A stretch of 26,103 bases of DNA from CAWAPS01 sp963783945 (lineage in GTDB: Bacteria > Actinomycetota > Acidimicrobiia > Acidimicrobiales > Palsa-688). The position numbers were made by a program, and so were the translations under genes. The stretch is from contig CAWAPS010000003.1 in the NCBI GenBank assembly GCA_963783945.1, positions 1 through 26,103 on the forward strand, in the 5' to 3' direction. Each line of letters opens with the position of its first letter. Positions within the stretch are counted from its first letter, which is position 1. A model generated the notes under the pieces. It did no database searches. It saw only the letters and a program-made list of their open reading frames with translations, and had not been told where the DNA came from. Shown piece by piece: positions 1 to 8,267 of this stretch.

Positions 1-1
1 G

Positions 2-97
2 GTGTACCGCTTCCGCGAACGGCGGATCTGGCAGGTGAGGGAGTTCCACAACCCACTGATAACCGAGCGGGGGCGCCCGCCGGGGAGTCGTATTTGA
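2..97 (+). CDS. C-terminal end of a probable SnoaL/NTF2-like protein (partial)
   Basis: An open frame enters from the left edge and stops with TGA at 95-97. It encodes about 31 residues beginning VYRFRERRIWQVREF. That stretch resembles the last strands of SnoaL-like (NTF2-fold) proteins, where a 'YRFRDGKIxxxREF' strand pair is common. Small SnoaL-like proteins often lie beside amidohydrolase-2 and P450 genes in actinobacterial catabolic clusters, and an amidohydrolase follows here on the same strand. The fragment is too short for certainty, and its start lies outside the window. Confidence 0.45.
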   Translation: MYRFRERRIWQVREFHNPLITERGRPPGSRI

Positions 98-287
98 GCA
101 GCTGAAGGCGCCCGACTGAGGGCTGGCACAAGTCGTTCGACCGTGCTCCAAGCCGAAGGCAGGGGAAGCGTCCTTCTCCCGAGCCGCCGGCGGTCCATCT
201 GGCATGGACAGTGGCACCTGTCCGATCGAAGAACTACCGTGGGGTAGGGGTAGGGGAAAAGGAACCGGCCGAAAGGGGAGCCGATTT

Positions 288-1529
288 ATGACGAATGAAA
301 GATCGCCGGACCGTTTGATGATCATCTCATCGGATGGCCACGTCGGAGCTCCGGTCGCGGAGTATCGGGATTATGTCGACCCAGGGTACAGCAACGACTT
401 CGACGACTGGCTGTCACAGTACGTGCCGTTGTGGATGGCGACACAACCGAAGGACGGTGGCATCCCCGAGACTTTGTCAGAGGCTTACAAGCGGGAGTGG
501 CTTCGCAACGAGAAGGTCGGCGAAGGAGCTGAGGGCACATGGAACGCGGCGAGCCGGCTGCAGTCGCTGGATGCGGATGGGCTGGTGGCGGACGTGTTGT
601 TTCCGGACGACCAGTCGGCGAACTCGCCGCCTTTCTTGTGGTTCGCCCGTGAGCACAACCGGCCGTGGGAAAAGGAGTACTCCCCAGAGCTGAAGCTGGC
701 AGGTGCGCGGGCGTACAACCGTTGGCTGGCGGACTACTGCTCGTCTGCCCCCGACCGGCTGCTGGGCTTGGCCCTGATCGGAAGTCTCGCCGACGTTGAT
801 GGCGCGGTCGAGCAGGTGAGGTGGGCCAAGGAGCACGGCATCGGCGGCGGCGTGCTGTTGCCGCTCGTCTACTACAACCTCACAGAGCCGTTCTGGAACC
901 ATCCGAGCCTAGAGCCGCTGTGGGCGACGTGCGAGGAGCTCGACATGCCGATCCACAGCCATACCGGCTCGGGGTGCCCGTACTACGGCGAGGGCGACGA
1001 CGGGCCGATTCTGTACGCTATGGAGTGCACAGATTGGCCGCACCGGCCGCTGTGGTTCCTTACCTTGAGCGGCGTATTCGAACGTCATCCCAACCTGAAG
1101 CTGGTGCTGACAGAACAAGGGTCCGGCTGGGTGCCCGAGAAGCTCATGTGGATGGACGCGATGGCAGCTGACCCTAAGTTCGCGTACAGCGAACGGAAGC
1201 AGCTCACGATGAAGCCAAGCGAATACTTCGCGCGGCAATGCTGGATCGGCTCAAGTCTGGTGCGGAAAACGGAGATCGCCTACCGCCACGCTATCGGCAT
1301 CGACAAGATGATGTGGGGGTGGGACTTCCCTCACATAGAGTCGTCGGACTGGCTCACGCCGATAGACAACATCCGCGACGTGCTACAAGGCGTCCCGGAG
1401 CACGAAGTCCGCAAGATCCTCGGCGGCAACGCAGTCCAGGCCTACAAACTCGACCTAGCCAAGCTGCAGCCGATCGCCGAACAGATCGGGCCCGCGGTGC
1501 ATGACGTCGTCGCTGCAGGAGGCGCCTGA
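288..1529 (+). CDS. Amidohydrolase-2 family metal-dependent hydrolase
   Basis: This is an intact 413-residue TIM-barrel protein of the amidohydrolase-2 family, which includes ACMSD-like decarboxylases and hydrolases. The visible metal-site motifs are D16-G-H18 at the end of strand 1, H223-S-H225 in 'MPIHSHTGSG', E276 in 'LTEQGSGW', and D346 with H348 in 'WGWDFPH'. An in-frame ATG exists at 204, but the ATG at 288 is preferred. It has an AAAGGGGAG ribosome site just upstream, and the family normally begins a few residues before the DxH motif. The cytoplasmic enzyme probably hydrolyses or decarboxylates a carboxylated or ring-derived intermediate. The exact substrate cannot be read from the sequence. 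It is the first of three intact, divergent members in this window. Confidence 0.9.
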   Translation: MTNERSPDRLMIISSDGHVGAPVAEYRDYVDPGYSNDFDDWLSQYVPLWMATQPKDGGIPETLSEAYKREWLRNEKVGEGAEGTWNAASRLQSLDADGLVADVLFPDDQSANSPPFLWFAREHNRPWEKEYSPELKLAGARAYNRWLADYCSSAPDRLLGLALIGSLADVDGAVEQVRWAKEHGIGGGVLLPLVYYNLTEPFWNHPSLEPLWATCEELDMPIHSHTGSGCPYYGEGDDGPILYAMECTDWPHRPLWFLTLSGVFERHPNLKLVLTEQGSGWVPEKLMWMDAMAADPKFAYSERKQLTMKPSEYFARQCWIGSSLVRKTEIAYRHAIGIDKMMWGWDFPHIESSDWLTPIDNIRDVLQGVPEHEVRKILGGNAVQAYKLDLAKLQPIAEQIGPAVHDVVAAGGA

Positions 1530-1909
1530 TTCCAGTCGGCACCCTCTTGCCTTTCGGGCCTGGGCTCAGGCGAACGCGCAGCGCGCCACCGCAGCTTTGG
1601 CTCTGGTTCCAGTCGTCCCCAAACCGTTGAGAATCTTATGTCTGAAGGAGATAGTTGGCTACCGATTGGTGCGTACCGGAACGCAATCCGACTAGGAGGC
1701 CAGCCTGGTTTGTGACCAGCCGACCAACAAGGGACCTGTGATAAACCGTGCATTGAAAGTCCGCTGGGCGGTTTCCTACAGTTGTGTGCAACTGATTTTG
1801 GGTGCGGCCCTGCCGCCGGTTCATGATATTGTTCGCAAGAGAGGGGGATGTCAGCGGGCCGGGGTCTAGCGATACATATCGAAATGGGGCCTCGGCGTCT
1901 GTTCTCTCC
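1530..1909. other. Intergenic stretch, no gene recognised
   Basis: This 380-base gap separates the convergent amidohydrolase and PRC-barrel genes. Short open frames exist on both strands, but none has a ribosome site or a recognisable protein pattern. I saw no clear hairpin terminator. Confidence 0.5.
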
Positions 1910-2236
1910 TTAGGGAGTCGGACGAGCAGAGCCAGGGGTCAGGTCTCCGTAGTGGGCCCAAAGGGCCTCCTGCTCTGTTTCGGTCAGAGTTGGACCGTCG
2001 GGCTTCGGAGCGGAGTGTATCAACGCCTTATCGTAAGGGACGATCGCTCCGTTGTCGGTGGCGCTCACCGACCTGAAGGGCACCAAGTGGTTCCCTCTGA
2101 GCATTCCCTCTCTTACTACGTACCAGTCGGGTTGAAGCGTCCGGTCATTGACGATCACATCTGTGATCTTGCCAATCTTGTGGCCACCACGGTCGTACAG
2201 ATCGTCTCCTACGTGTGTGGGTGGCATGTCGGTCAT
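1910..2236 (-). CDS. PRC-barrel domain protein
   Basis: The product is 108 residues and intact. The N-terminal half, 'VGDDLYDRGGHKIGKITDVIVNDRTLQPDWYVV', shows the PRC-barrel pattern: a G-x-x-(L/V)-x-D-x-x-G-x-x-(I/V)-G turn followed by beta strands. Residues about 45-75 (LVPFRSVSATDNGAIVPYDKALI) complete the small barrel. The C-terminal tail (TLTETEQEALWAHYG) is a short helix typical of actinobacterial versions. The ATG at 2236 follows a GGAAGGGTGAGG ribosome site. PRC-barrel proteins of this size are cytoplasmic, and their partners are usually unknown. Nothing in the neighbourhood ties this one to the catabolic genes. Confidence 0.85.
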   Translation of the reverse strand: MTDMPPTHVGDDLYDRGGHKIGKITDVIVNDRTLQPDWYVVREGMLRGNHLVPFRSVSATDNGAIVPYDKALIHSAPKPDGPTLTETEQEALWAHYGDLTPGSARPTP

Positions 2237-2744
2237 AGCCTCACCCTTCCTTCATTGATCGCTATTTTGTGATTTTACCGGGCGGAACTCCACACTAACG
2301 CTGTGAACATCACTGAGGCGCCTATATTTTGGTGGGGGGCTGCTTCGGTTAGCTGGGATGGACGCGTGACGCAGTGTTAACCTGGGCCGTAGCGGTGGCT
2401 CGAGTGCCGTGGATCATGACCACCGCTGATCCACGGGTCGGGCAGGCTCGGGAAAGCATGTAGTAGTACACGGTCACCGCGGAGGAGGAGCTTGAGCGAA
2501 AGGAGTGCGCCGGGTGTCGAGCTTGGAGCCCATCGCACGCCAGCGGTAGCGGCCTTTGCGACGGTCTAATCCTCGGCCTGCTCAGGCCGCCGAGCGCGGG
2601 GCAGCTTGGTCATGCGGCGAGGTCGGCTAGTGGGGCGGCCCGGAACTGACGCCGATAATCCCACACTTGTAGTTAGTTGGCGGTCACGATGTTGGTGGGT
2701 GGAGCCTGGACTTGTGGAGGTCAGGTTGGCCTCGCCCGCCGTCG
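2237..2744. other. Gene-free stretch upstream of the IS630 relic
   Basis: About 500 bases hold no convincing gene on either strand. The part next to 2236 presumably carries the promoter of the PRC-barrel gene. The remainder is probably flanking or degraded insertion-sequence DNA. I could not identify inverted repeats here. Confidence 0.4.
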
Positions 2745-3235
2745 GTGTTCGTTCGGGATCTCAGCCCGGAGGAGGGGATGCGGCTTCGCCGTATCTCGCG
2801 TCAGTCGAAGGTGTCCGCCCTGCGTCAGCGCGCTCAGATATTGCTGGCTTCGGATTCCAAGGTCGCGGCTGTTGACATCGCTGGGGTGTTACAGACCGAC
2901 GAGAACCAGGTGCGCCGGGTCATTGTCGAGTTCAAAGCCGACGGGATGGATTCACTGCGCCCTCCTACCGGCGGCGGGCATCCGAGGAGGATCGATGACG
3001 CGACAAAAGAACGGATCCGCGAAATCGTCCTCGCCCGTCCCTGCGATCTCGGTGAGCCCGGCACCCCGTGGTCGCTAAGAAGGCTTCGTCGCTACTTGAT
3101 CCGCAAGCGGGTCGTGAAGGCCATCTGCAAGGAGCACCTCCGGCGATTGTTGAACAACATGGGTATCACCGCCGAGCGGACCGGACCTGGAAGTGGTCCA
3201 GCGATCCGCGCCTCGAGGGCGACGTCGACGTCACC
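2745..3235 (+). pseudogene. Truncated, frameshifted IS630-family transposase
   Basis: Translation from GTG 2745 gives VFVRDLSPEEGMRLRRISRQS, followed by a helix-turn-helix region (QRAQILLASDSKVAAVDIAGVLQTDENQVRRVI) and a second winged-helix-like region (PWSLRRLRRYLIRKRVV...LRRLLNNMGI). This is the DNA-binding half of an IS630 transposase. Near 3180 the frame shifts: 'NNMGITAERT' continues as 'RTWKWSSDPRLEGDVD' one frame over, which fits loss of one C. Homology ends at about 3235, before any DDE catalytic residue. The relic is clearly different in sequence from the intact transposase at 4713-5855, so it is a separate element and not a copy of it. Confidence 0.75.
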
Positions 3236-3670
3236 GAGCCGCGGGTAGCGCTGGGCGCCATGGCCTCGGCAACCAGCCGGGTCGCCCTCGGACTGCTGGT
3301 GACACCCTCTAGCCCGCAGGCGGCCCTGGACCGTCGCGGCACGCCGGCGGGGACGGGAGTCCACCGCGTTCGGCGAGGAGTCCGATGCCCGGGTCCGGGG
3401 CGATCTCCTCGACGAGACCGCGCCGCATGGCCCTACCTGAAGGACAGCCCCTCGGGGTAAGCGGCGGTGGGCGCTCGGATCGCGCAGTGATGACACCGAG
3501 GTGTAGACATGCCGGCGATCCACCTCTGGCTGATCGCGGAACCTCGGTTTCCTGACGCAAAATTGTATGCGGTCCGCGCGCCGAGTCTTCAAGGTATGGT
3601 CTCCGGGCTCACCGACAAGCAGCCGTCCCTGATCCAGATCGGGAGAGGCTTGACTATGTTGGTCGGGGCT
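3236..3670. other. Gene-free stretch between relics
   Basis: About 430 bases follow the broken transposase. Open frames of 60 to 130 codons occur on both strands, but they overlap each other, have no ribosome site and show no family pattern. The DNA is probably remnant sequence. Confidence 0.4.
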
Positions 3671-4088
3671 TCAGACTGTGGGCCTGGCGAACGTTCGCGT
3701 ACGTGGATGAGAAGGGGGAGTAGATGCGGCGCGGATCGCGGACTCGGTACCCACCTCGGAACGCGGCCCCCCAGCCGTCGATCCACGCCGAACGGCAGAC
3801 TCTGGGTCGCCGCGATCAGCCGGTTCCTTTCCGAGCTGCGGTGTAAGTCCGTCCACGTGCATTTCGTAGTATTAGTTGTTCGCCCAAGGTCCGACGGCGC
3901 CTTCAACCACCTCACGCACAGCGTCGACCGATTCGCCTTCCCAGATGCAGATGCCGAGTCCGTGATCGTTGGTAGCCGCGTGGATTGGCAACGCAACGTG
4001 GGACGGAAGGCCAGCTTCGAGTGGCCTTGGCCTCGGCTGCCTGAAAGCCTTCGGGGTCGTGAATTCGGTGGATGACTGTCACAAACAC
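3671..4088 (-). pseudogene. Decayed small conserved actinobacterial protein
   Basis: A GTG at 4088 preceded by a GAAGGGA-type ribosome site starts VFVTVIHRIHDPEGFQAAEAKA. After an extra base near 4017 the reading continues one frame over as LEAGLPSHVALPIHAATNDHGLGICIWEGESVDAVREVVEGAVG, then a TAA stands where 'NEYYE' would be expected, then YYEMHVDGLTPQLG. This matches my memory of small (about 90-residue) actinobacterial proteins of unknown function that read 'VTVIHRISDP...ICLWEADSVDAVRDFVE..VG..S.NEYFEV'. The gene therefore carries one frameshift and one nonsense change (GAA to TAA). The natural end was probably near 3800; 3671 is simply where the last frame closes. Confidence 0.6.
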
Positions 4089-4682
4089 GGGGTTACCGTC
4101 CCTTCACCGGGTGACTGCGCCGAGGCTCGGCACCAATTGCTGGCACAACCCTACCTATGCCTTTTCGATGACCCCGCATCTGACTCACTGCCGCTTGAGC
4201 CACACCTCGAACTCATCAACAATGGACGGTTGGAAGGACCGGGGCCGATTGGCCAGATCGGGACGGTAGCGGTGGCGTTGCGAGGCGTCGATGCGCAAGG
4301 TCGCCCCTGGCCATATGAATACAGGAATGCGATGACCTGCTCCGGCGTCATCGTCCGCACCCTGCGGCAAGGTCCCCCCCGTTTGCGTGGATCGTCCAGT
4401 CAGTTGGTGTGCAAACGCTCCTATCCGCCTTCGAGAAGGCACATAGCTCAGATCGGGTGGCGACCATCATGCGGAGGTGGCGAGCTAGGCAGCGAGGCTC
4501 TCGTCCTCCGGAGACTGGAATAGCCTTTAACCAGCCGACGTAGTTCTGTCCGGCGACTGGACGCGCCACGTTCCGCTTGACGTTCGCCCGGGCGCGGTCT
4601 ATCTTTCGGCAGGCTTAGTGTGTCGGTCACAAATTGACTTGATTGGTCGACCGGCCATTCGGCGAGTGGTATGCCGGAATGT
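4089..4682. other. Mostly gene-free stretch with a possible coding remnant
   Basis: About 590 bases hold no intact gene. The minus-strand frame ending at 4185 (IPVFIWPGATLRIDASQRHRYRPDLA...IVDEFEVWLKRQ) has some protein-like character and may be the C-terminal remnant of a gene, but I do not recognise it. The DNA nearest 4680 is the original upstream region of the CocE-type hydrolase, before the IS insertion. Confidence 0.35.
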
Positions 4683-4704
4683 GGGGAGGGGAGTGATCGT
4701 GCTA
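4683..4704 (+). promoter_or_regulatory. Orphaned ribosome site and start codon of the CocE-type hydrolase
   Basis: A GGGGAGGGGAG ribosome site lies 5 bases before GTG 4699-4701, followed by CTA at 4702-4704. Deleting the IS element and one copy of the duplicated TA joins this GTG-CTA in frame to GTT CGT GGT at 5957. That restores an N-terminus VLVRGGSSRRFIERP leading into the hydrolase signal peptide. This is therefore the original start region, now separated from its gene by about 1.25 kb of IS sequence. Confidence 0.75.
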
Positions 4705-4727
4705 GTGCCGCGTCAGGCAACCTTTGC
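4705..4727 (+). repeat. IS630 left inverted repeat
   Basis: This terminal repeat begins GTGCCGCGTCA and pairs with 5931-5953. The transposase stop codon (4713-4715, minus strand) falls within it. The flanking TA at 4703-4704 is the target-site duplication. Confidence 0.88.
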
Positions 4728-5855
4728 GCGGATTGAAATATCACGAAGTACCGGATCATCGGTGTGGCGGTTGCGCCAGGCTATATAACGGCGGATCATC
4801 AAGTTCTGCTCTTGGTGGGAGCGATGGTCGGTGCCATCGAGGGTGAAGTAGCGCAACGCGGTGAACTGGCACTCGATCCGATTGAGGAACGACGCGTTGG
4901 TGGGCACGTAGGCCAGCTCGAAGTTGTTGGCCGCCGCCCACTCCCCGACGCGCTGATCTTTCTTTGTCGACAGATGCGGACTGTAGTTGTCCAGCACGAC
5001 CGCGATGCGTACCTCAGGCGGGTACAGGCCGCGCAGGTAGCGGCAGAACGTCAGGAACGTGGTGCGGTTCTTGTTCGCTTTGACGTGGCCGTACATCTTG
5101 TCGGTCCCCAGATCGAGAGCGGCGAAGAGGTGGCGCACACCCTGTGTGCGCTTGTATGTCGCCCGGCGTCGGCGTCGCCGGGGCACCTCGGGCGAGCCTT
5201 TGTCCCGGCGGGAGACGACCGGTGCCCATTGCTTGCCCGGGCGGGGGAACAGGTTGAGCGGCCCGAACTCGTCCATGCAGAACACCACTGTCGGGTCATC
5301 GGGTCCCGGCTCGACCTTGCCGTCGGCGATGTCGTAGAGCTCGAGCACGCGGTTCTTCTTGGCTTCGTAGTCAGGGTCGTTGGACTGCTTGAACGTCTTG
5401 ATCACTTGAAAGCTGACGCCTTCCTTGCGGAGCACGTCCCGCAGGCCCTCGTGGCTGATGTCGTCGACCACCCCCTCAGCCACCAAGAACTCGGCCAGCT
5501 TGGACAGGCTCCACGTCGAGAACGGCAAGCCATGGTCCATCGGTCGCGACAGCGCCATCTTCTTGATCTGGGCCCGCTGCGGCAAACTGAACGTCAGCGG
5601 ACGTCCACCCGCGTAGCGCGGGTAGAGCGAGTCGAAGCCGTCATCGTTGAAGTTGTTGATCACGTCCCGGACCCGGTCCGCGCTGGTGAAGGCCACCCTG
5701 GCGATCCGCTCGACGTCCATGCCCTGGACAGACAGCAAGATCATCTGCGCCCGCCGCCACGTCACCACCGAGCCTGAACTTCGACGGACAAGCCGCAACA
5801 ACCGATTGCCTTCATCATTGGAGATCTCCCGAACCCGCAATCGCTCCCTGGGCAC
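4713..5855 (-). CDS. IS630-family transposase (intact)
   Basis: This 380-residue transposase is full length. Residues about 1-75 form a helix-turn-helix domain (RRAQMILLSVQGMDVERIARVAFTSADRVRDVI). Residues about 95-150 form a second DNA-binding region (LPFSTWSLSKLAEFLV...LRDVLRKEGVSF). The catalytic DDE triad is visible as D195 in 'VVFCMDEFGPL', D289 in 'VVLDNYSPH' and E328 in 'NRIECQF'. The start is GTG at 5855 with AGGAGGAGG 4 bases upstream. It catalyses cut-and-paste movement of the element between TA sites. The long open frame on the opposite strand (4764-5777) is a composition shadow of this gene. Confidence 0.95.
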   Translation of the reverse strand: MPRERLRVREISNDEGNRLLRLVRRSSGSVVTWRRAQMILLSVQGMDVERIARVAFTSADRVRDVINNFNDDGFDSLYPRYAGGRPLTFSLPQRAQIKKMALSRPMDHGLPFSTWSLSKLAEFLVAEGVVDDISHEGLRDVLRKEGVSFQVIKTFKQSNDPDYEAKKNRVLELYDIADGKVEPGPDDPTVVFCMDEFGPLNLFPRPGKQWAPVVSRRDKGSPEVPRRRRRRATYKRTQGVRHLFAALDLGTDKMYGHVKANKNRTTFLTFCRYLRGLYPPEVRIAVVLDNYSPHLSTKKDQRVGEWAAANNFELAYVPTNASFLNRIECQFTALRYFTLDGTDHRSHQEQNLMIRRYIAWRNRHTDDPVLRDISIRAKVA

Positions 5856-5930
5856 GCCTCCTCCTGACCTGGACCAAAACGATCCAGATCAGCGTGCGCG
5901 ACCCCCACGTCCAAGTGGTGGATCTACAAG

Positions 5931-5953
5931 GCCAAGGTTCGTTGACGCGGCAC
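5931..5953 (-). repeat. IS630 right inverted repeat
   Basis: On the minus strand this repeat begins GTGCCGCGTCA and mirrors the left end at 4705-4727. The adjoining TA at 5954-5955 is the second copy of the target duplication. Confidence 0.88.
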
Positions 5954-5956
5954 TAG

Positions 5957-7905
5957 TTCGTGGTGGTTCGAGTCGTCGGTTCATCGAGCGCCCAGCGGTG
6001 CGACGCTGGTGGGGCGTCATACCAGCGGTAGTCGCCCTGCTCGCAGTGGGCCTGTCCGTACCTGCCGGAACGGCCGCGGCGAGCCCGGGTCGCCCGCCGG
6101 CAACACCGTGGCCGGGGGGGATCTGGCAGCCCGATCCCGTCACGTACGGCATGACGGTGGTGTCGGGAGTCCCGATCACCATGGACGACGGGGTCATCCT
6201 TTTCGCCAACATCGGTTATCCCACTGATCCGGCTACCGGGCAGCGGGCTGCGGGCAAGTTTCCTGTGCTCTTGACGCAGAACCCGTATGTCGGCCCGACG
6301 CAGCAGCCGGACCCGTTCTTTGTGACCCGGGGCTACATCTTCGCCTCAGTGACCGTCAGGGGGACACTGAACTCGGAGGCGCCCGGTGGCGGCCCGCTGA
6401 TCAACGACATGTTCAGTCCCCGCGAGGCGAAGGACGGCGTGGAGCTGGTGAACTGGGCGGCGCATCAGTTGGACGGTTCCAATGGCGTGGTCGGTCTGAC
6501 CGGTTGCTCTCAGCTCGGTGACAACCAGCTGTTCACCGCGGCGGCGGTGGGCCCGCACTCGCCGGTCAAGGCCATCCTGCCGGCATGTGCGGGGAGTACC
6601 TACGACGGTGTCTACTTCTCGGGCGGCATCCCGGGTCCCATCGTCGGACTCTTTGGCGCGCCGTCGCCGCCTATCGAAGGCACCCAGCATCAGGCGGAGA
6701 ACGCGGCTTTTACCCTCGCGCTCGAGCAGGAGATCCTCGCCGGCGGGCCGCGCGCATACGACAACCGGTACTGGCAGCAGCGGACCACCACGCCCGCCCT
6801 GGCCGCCCAGGTCGTTCGCAACGGCATCCCAGCCCTGCTGTGGACGGGATGGAACGCCCCTGACAACATCGGATCTCTGGCCATGTACGCGGCCTTCCAA
6901 AATACCTGGCTCGGCCGGCCGTCATATGCGCCGATGAGCACGCATCAGCCCACGACCGGCCGCTATCAGATCATCGTCGGCCCCTGGGGCCACGGTCAGG
7001 GCCTGGACGAGAGCATCGAGCTGGAGTGGTACGACACCTGGCTCAAGGGTGAGCACACCGACATGACCAAGACCCAAACGCCGATGCACCTCTTCGCCAA
7101 CGGTTCGGGGACCGGTGCGGGATGGGTGAACGCGTCCACGAACCCGGTCGCTTCCACCTACACGCCCTACGACCTGAGCGGGGGCGGCGCCCTGGTGGCC
7201 AACGGGCGGGGCGGCCGGACCGCTTCGCTCGCTGGCTCGAGCAGTGACACCATCATCTACGGGCAGCCAAGCCAGCCGGGCACCACGCTGTCCTACACGA
7301 CTCCGTCGTTCCCCCGAGGGGCGACCCTGGCTGGGCCCATTTCAGCCACCATCTACGCCAGCTCCAGCAACACGAACCTCGAGCTGATCGGCACGTTGTT
7401 CGACGTCGCCCCGGACGGTACTGCCACCCAGATCGCGACAGGGAGCCTGCTGGGCAGCATGCGAGCCATCAATCCGCAACAGTCGTGGTTCGACCGGAAT
7501 GGCGTGTTGATCCAGCCCGCGCACCCCTTCCTGGCCGACAACTACGTGCCGGCGGGACGCACCGCCCGCTACGACATCACGCTCTACCCTGCGGTGTGGT
7601 CCCTGCCAGCGGGACACGCCCTGCGGCTCACCCTCAGCACCCAGGAGCCCACCTCCGCCTGCGGCAGCCTCCTGACCGCACTGTTGCCGGCCATCCCCTG
7701 CCTGCTGACCGCTCCTCAGCAGGCGACGCTTCCAGGCGGCGTGTACCAGATCGACCATTCCAGATTTTTGCCGTCGAGTGTCAACCTGCCCCTCCTGCCC
7801 AACGACTATCTGCCGGCTGCCCCGAGCGGGACCACGCCCACCAGCAACGGCCTCACCGAACCCCTCGGCTGGAACTCGCCACGACCGGGAGGATCGAACT
7901 GGTGA
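5957..7905 (+). pseudogene. CocE/NonD (S15-like) secreted hydrolase, start codon separated by IS630
   Basis: The body is an intact alpha/beta hydrolase of the CocE/X-Pro dipeptidyl-peptidase S15 class. The N-terminus carries a Sec-type signal peptide (RRWWGVIPAVVALLAVGLSVPAGTAAA), so the product would be exported. Counting from GTG 5998, the catalytic residues are probably S171 in the elbow 'TGCSQLGD' (G-x-S-x-x-G), D289 in 'GWNAPDN' and H332 in 'GPWGHGQ'. The C-terminal jelly-roll domain (about 400-600) is complete to the TGA at 7905. IS630 separates this body from its original ribosome site and GTG at 4699. Translation could still begin at GTG 5998 (635 residues), or at an in-frame ATG inside the IS (5647). 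The ribosome-site signal at 5998 is poor, so the gene is probably silenced or weakly expressed. Confidence 0.8.
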
Positions 7906-7979
7906 ACCCCAAAAGCCGGCCTACTCTGTGACCTTTCGGCCGACCTGCAACCGGCACTGCGTTCATCGTTCTGTCTGCT

Positions 7980-8267
7980 TTACGGCCTCCCATGCTTGTC
8001 TCTCAGTTCGGAAATCGGCTCTTTCGACGGGTCTGGATACATGACGGTGATGGAGGGCTGCAGTCCGTTATCGGTCAGCTGGCACGTAACAATGTCGGTA
8101 AAGAGGTCGACGGGCACCAGGCATTCTTCGCAAGCGTTAGGCCCCGCTTTGACGATAACGATAAGTTCGTCCTCGAATGCTGACGTGGACTCGAGGTGCA
8201 GTAGATAGCCGTCAGCGGCGAGCATAGACCGCAATGGCTCCAGTGCCTTCTCGCAATCATCCAGCAT
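7980..8267 (-). CDS. Small CxxC protein with weak NifU C-terminal-like pattern
   Basis: The product is 95 residues. The ATG at 8267 follows an AGAAGGCGAGG ribosome site. The frame stays open upstream to 8576, but that extension lacks a conserved look. The core, 'LRSMLAADGYLLHLES...DELIVIVKAGPNACEECLVPVDLFTDIV', resembles the NifU C-terminal layout: a 'DGG' turn, two strands, then a Cys pair. The pair here is C46-E-E-C49. In NifU-type proteins this pair binds a transient Fe-S cluster. The GG of the DGG turn is not conserved here, so that role is unproven. It lies convergent to the hydrolase and divergent from the UGSC pair. Confidence 0.6.
   Translation of the reverse strand: MLDDCEKALEPLRSMLAADGYLLHLESTSAFEDELIVIVKAGPNACEECLVPVDLFTDIVTCQLTDNGLQPSITVMYPDPSKEPISELRDKHGRP

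Larger units (their letters stand above)
4705..5953 (-). mobile_element. Complete IS630-family insertion sequence
   Basis: The element is 1249 bases. Its ends are imperfect inverted repeats: the left end starts GTGCCGCGTCAGGCAACCTT (from 4705) and the right end, read on the minus strand from 5953, starts GTGCCGCGTCAACGAACCTT. The first 11 bases are identical and 19 of about 24 positions match. TA dinucleotides flank both ends (4703-4704 and 5954-5955), as expected for IS630/Tc1-type insertion at TA. One transposase gene fills most of the element, and its stop codon lies inside the left repeat. The ORF and ends are intact, so it could still be mobile. Confidence 0.9.

Noticed and set aside
204..287. 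28-residue N-terminal extension of the first amidohydrolase
   Set aside because: The extension is Gly/Arg-rich and includes the ribosome site of ATG 288, so it is probably untranslated leader.
4764..5777. 337-residue open frame opposite the IS630 transposase
   Set aside because: It lies wholly antisense to a transposase with a complete DDE triad, and its translation shows no family pattern; it is a shadow of GC-rich codon use.
7906..7979. Possible bidirectional terminator between convergent genes
   Set aside because: The GCCGGCC and GGCCGAC segments pair imperfectly and no U-run follows, so I could not support a terminator.
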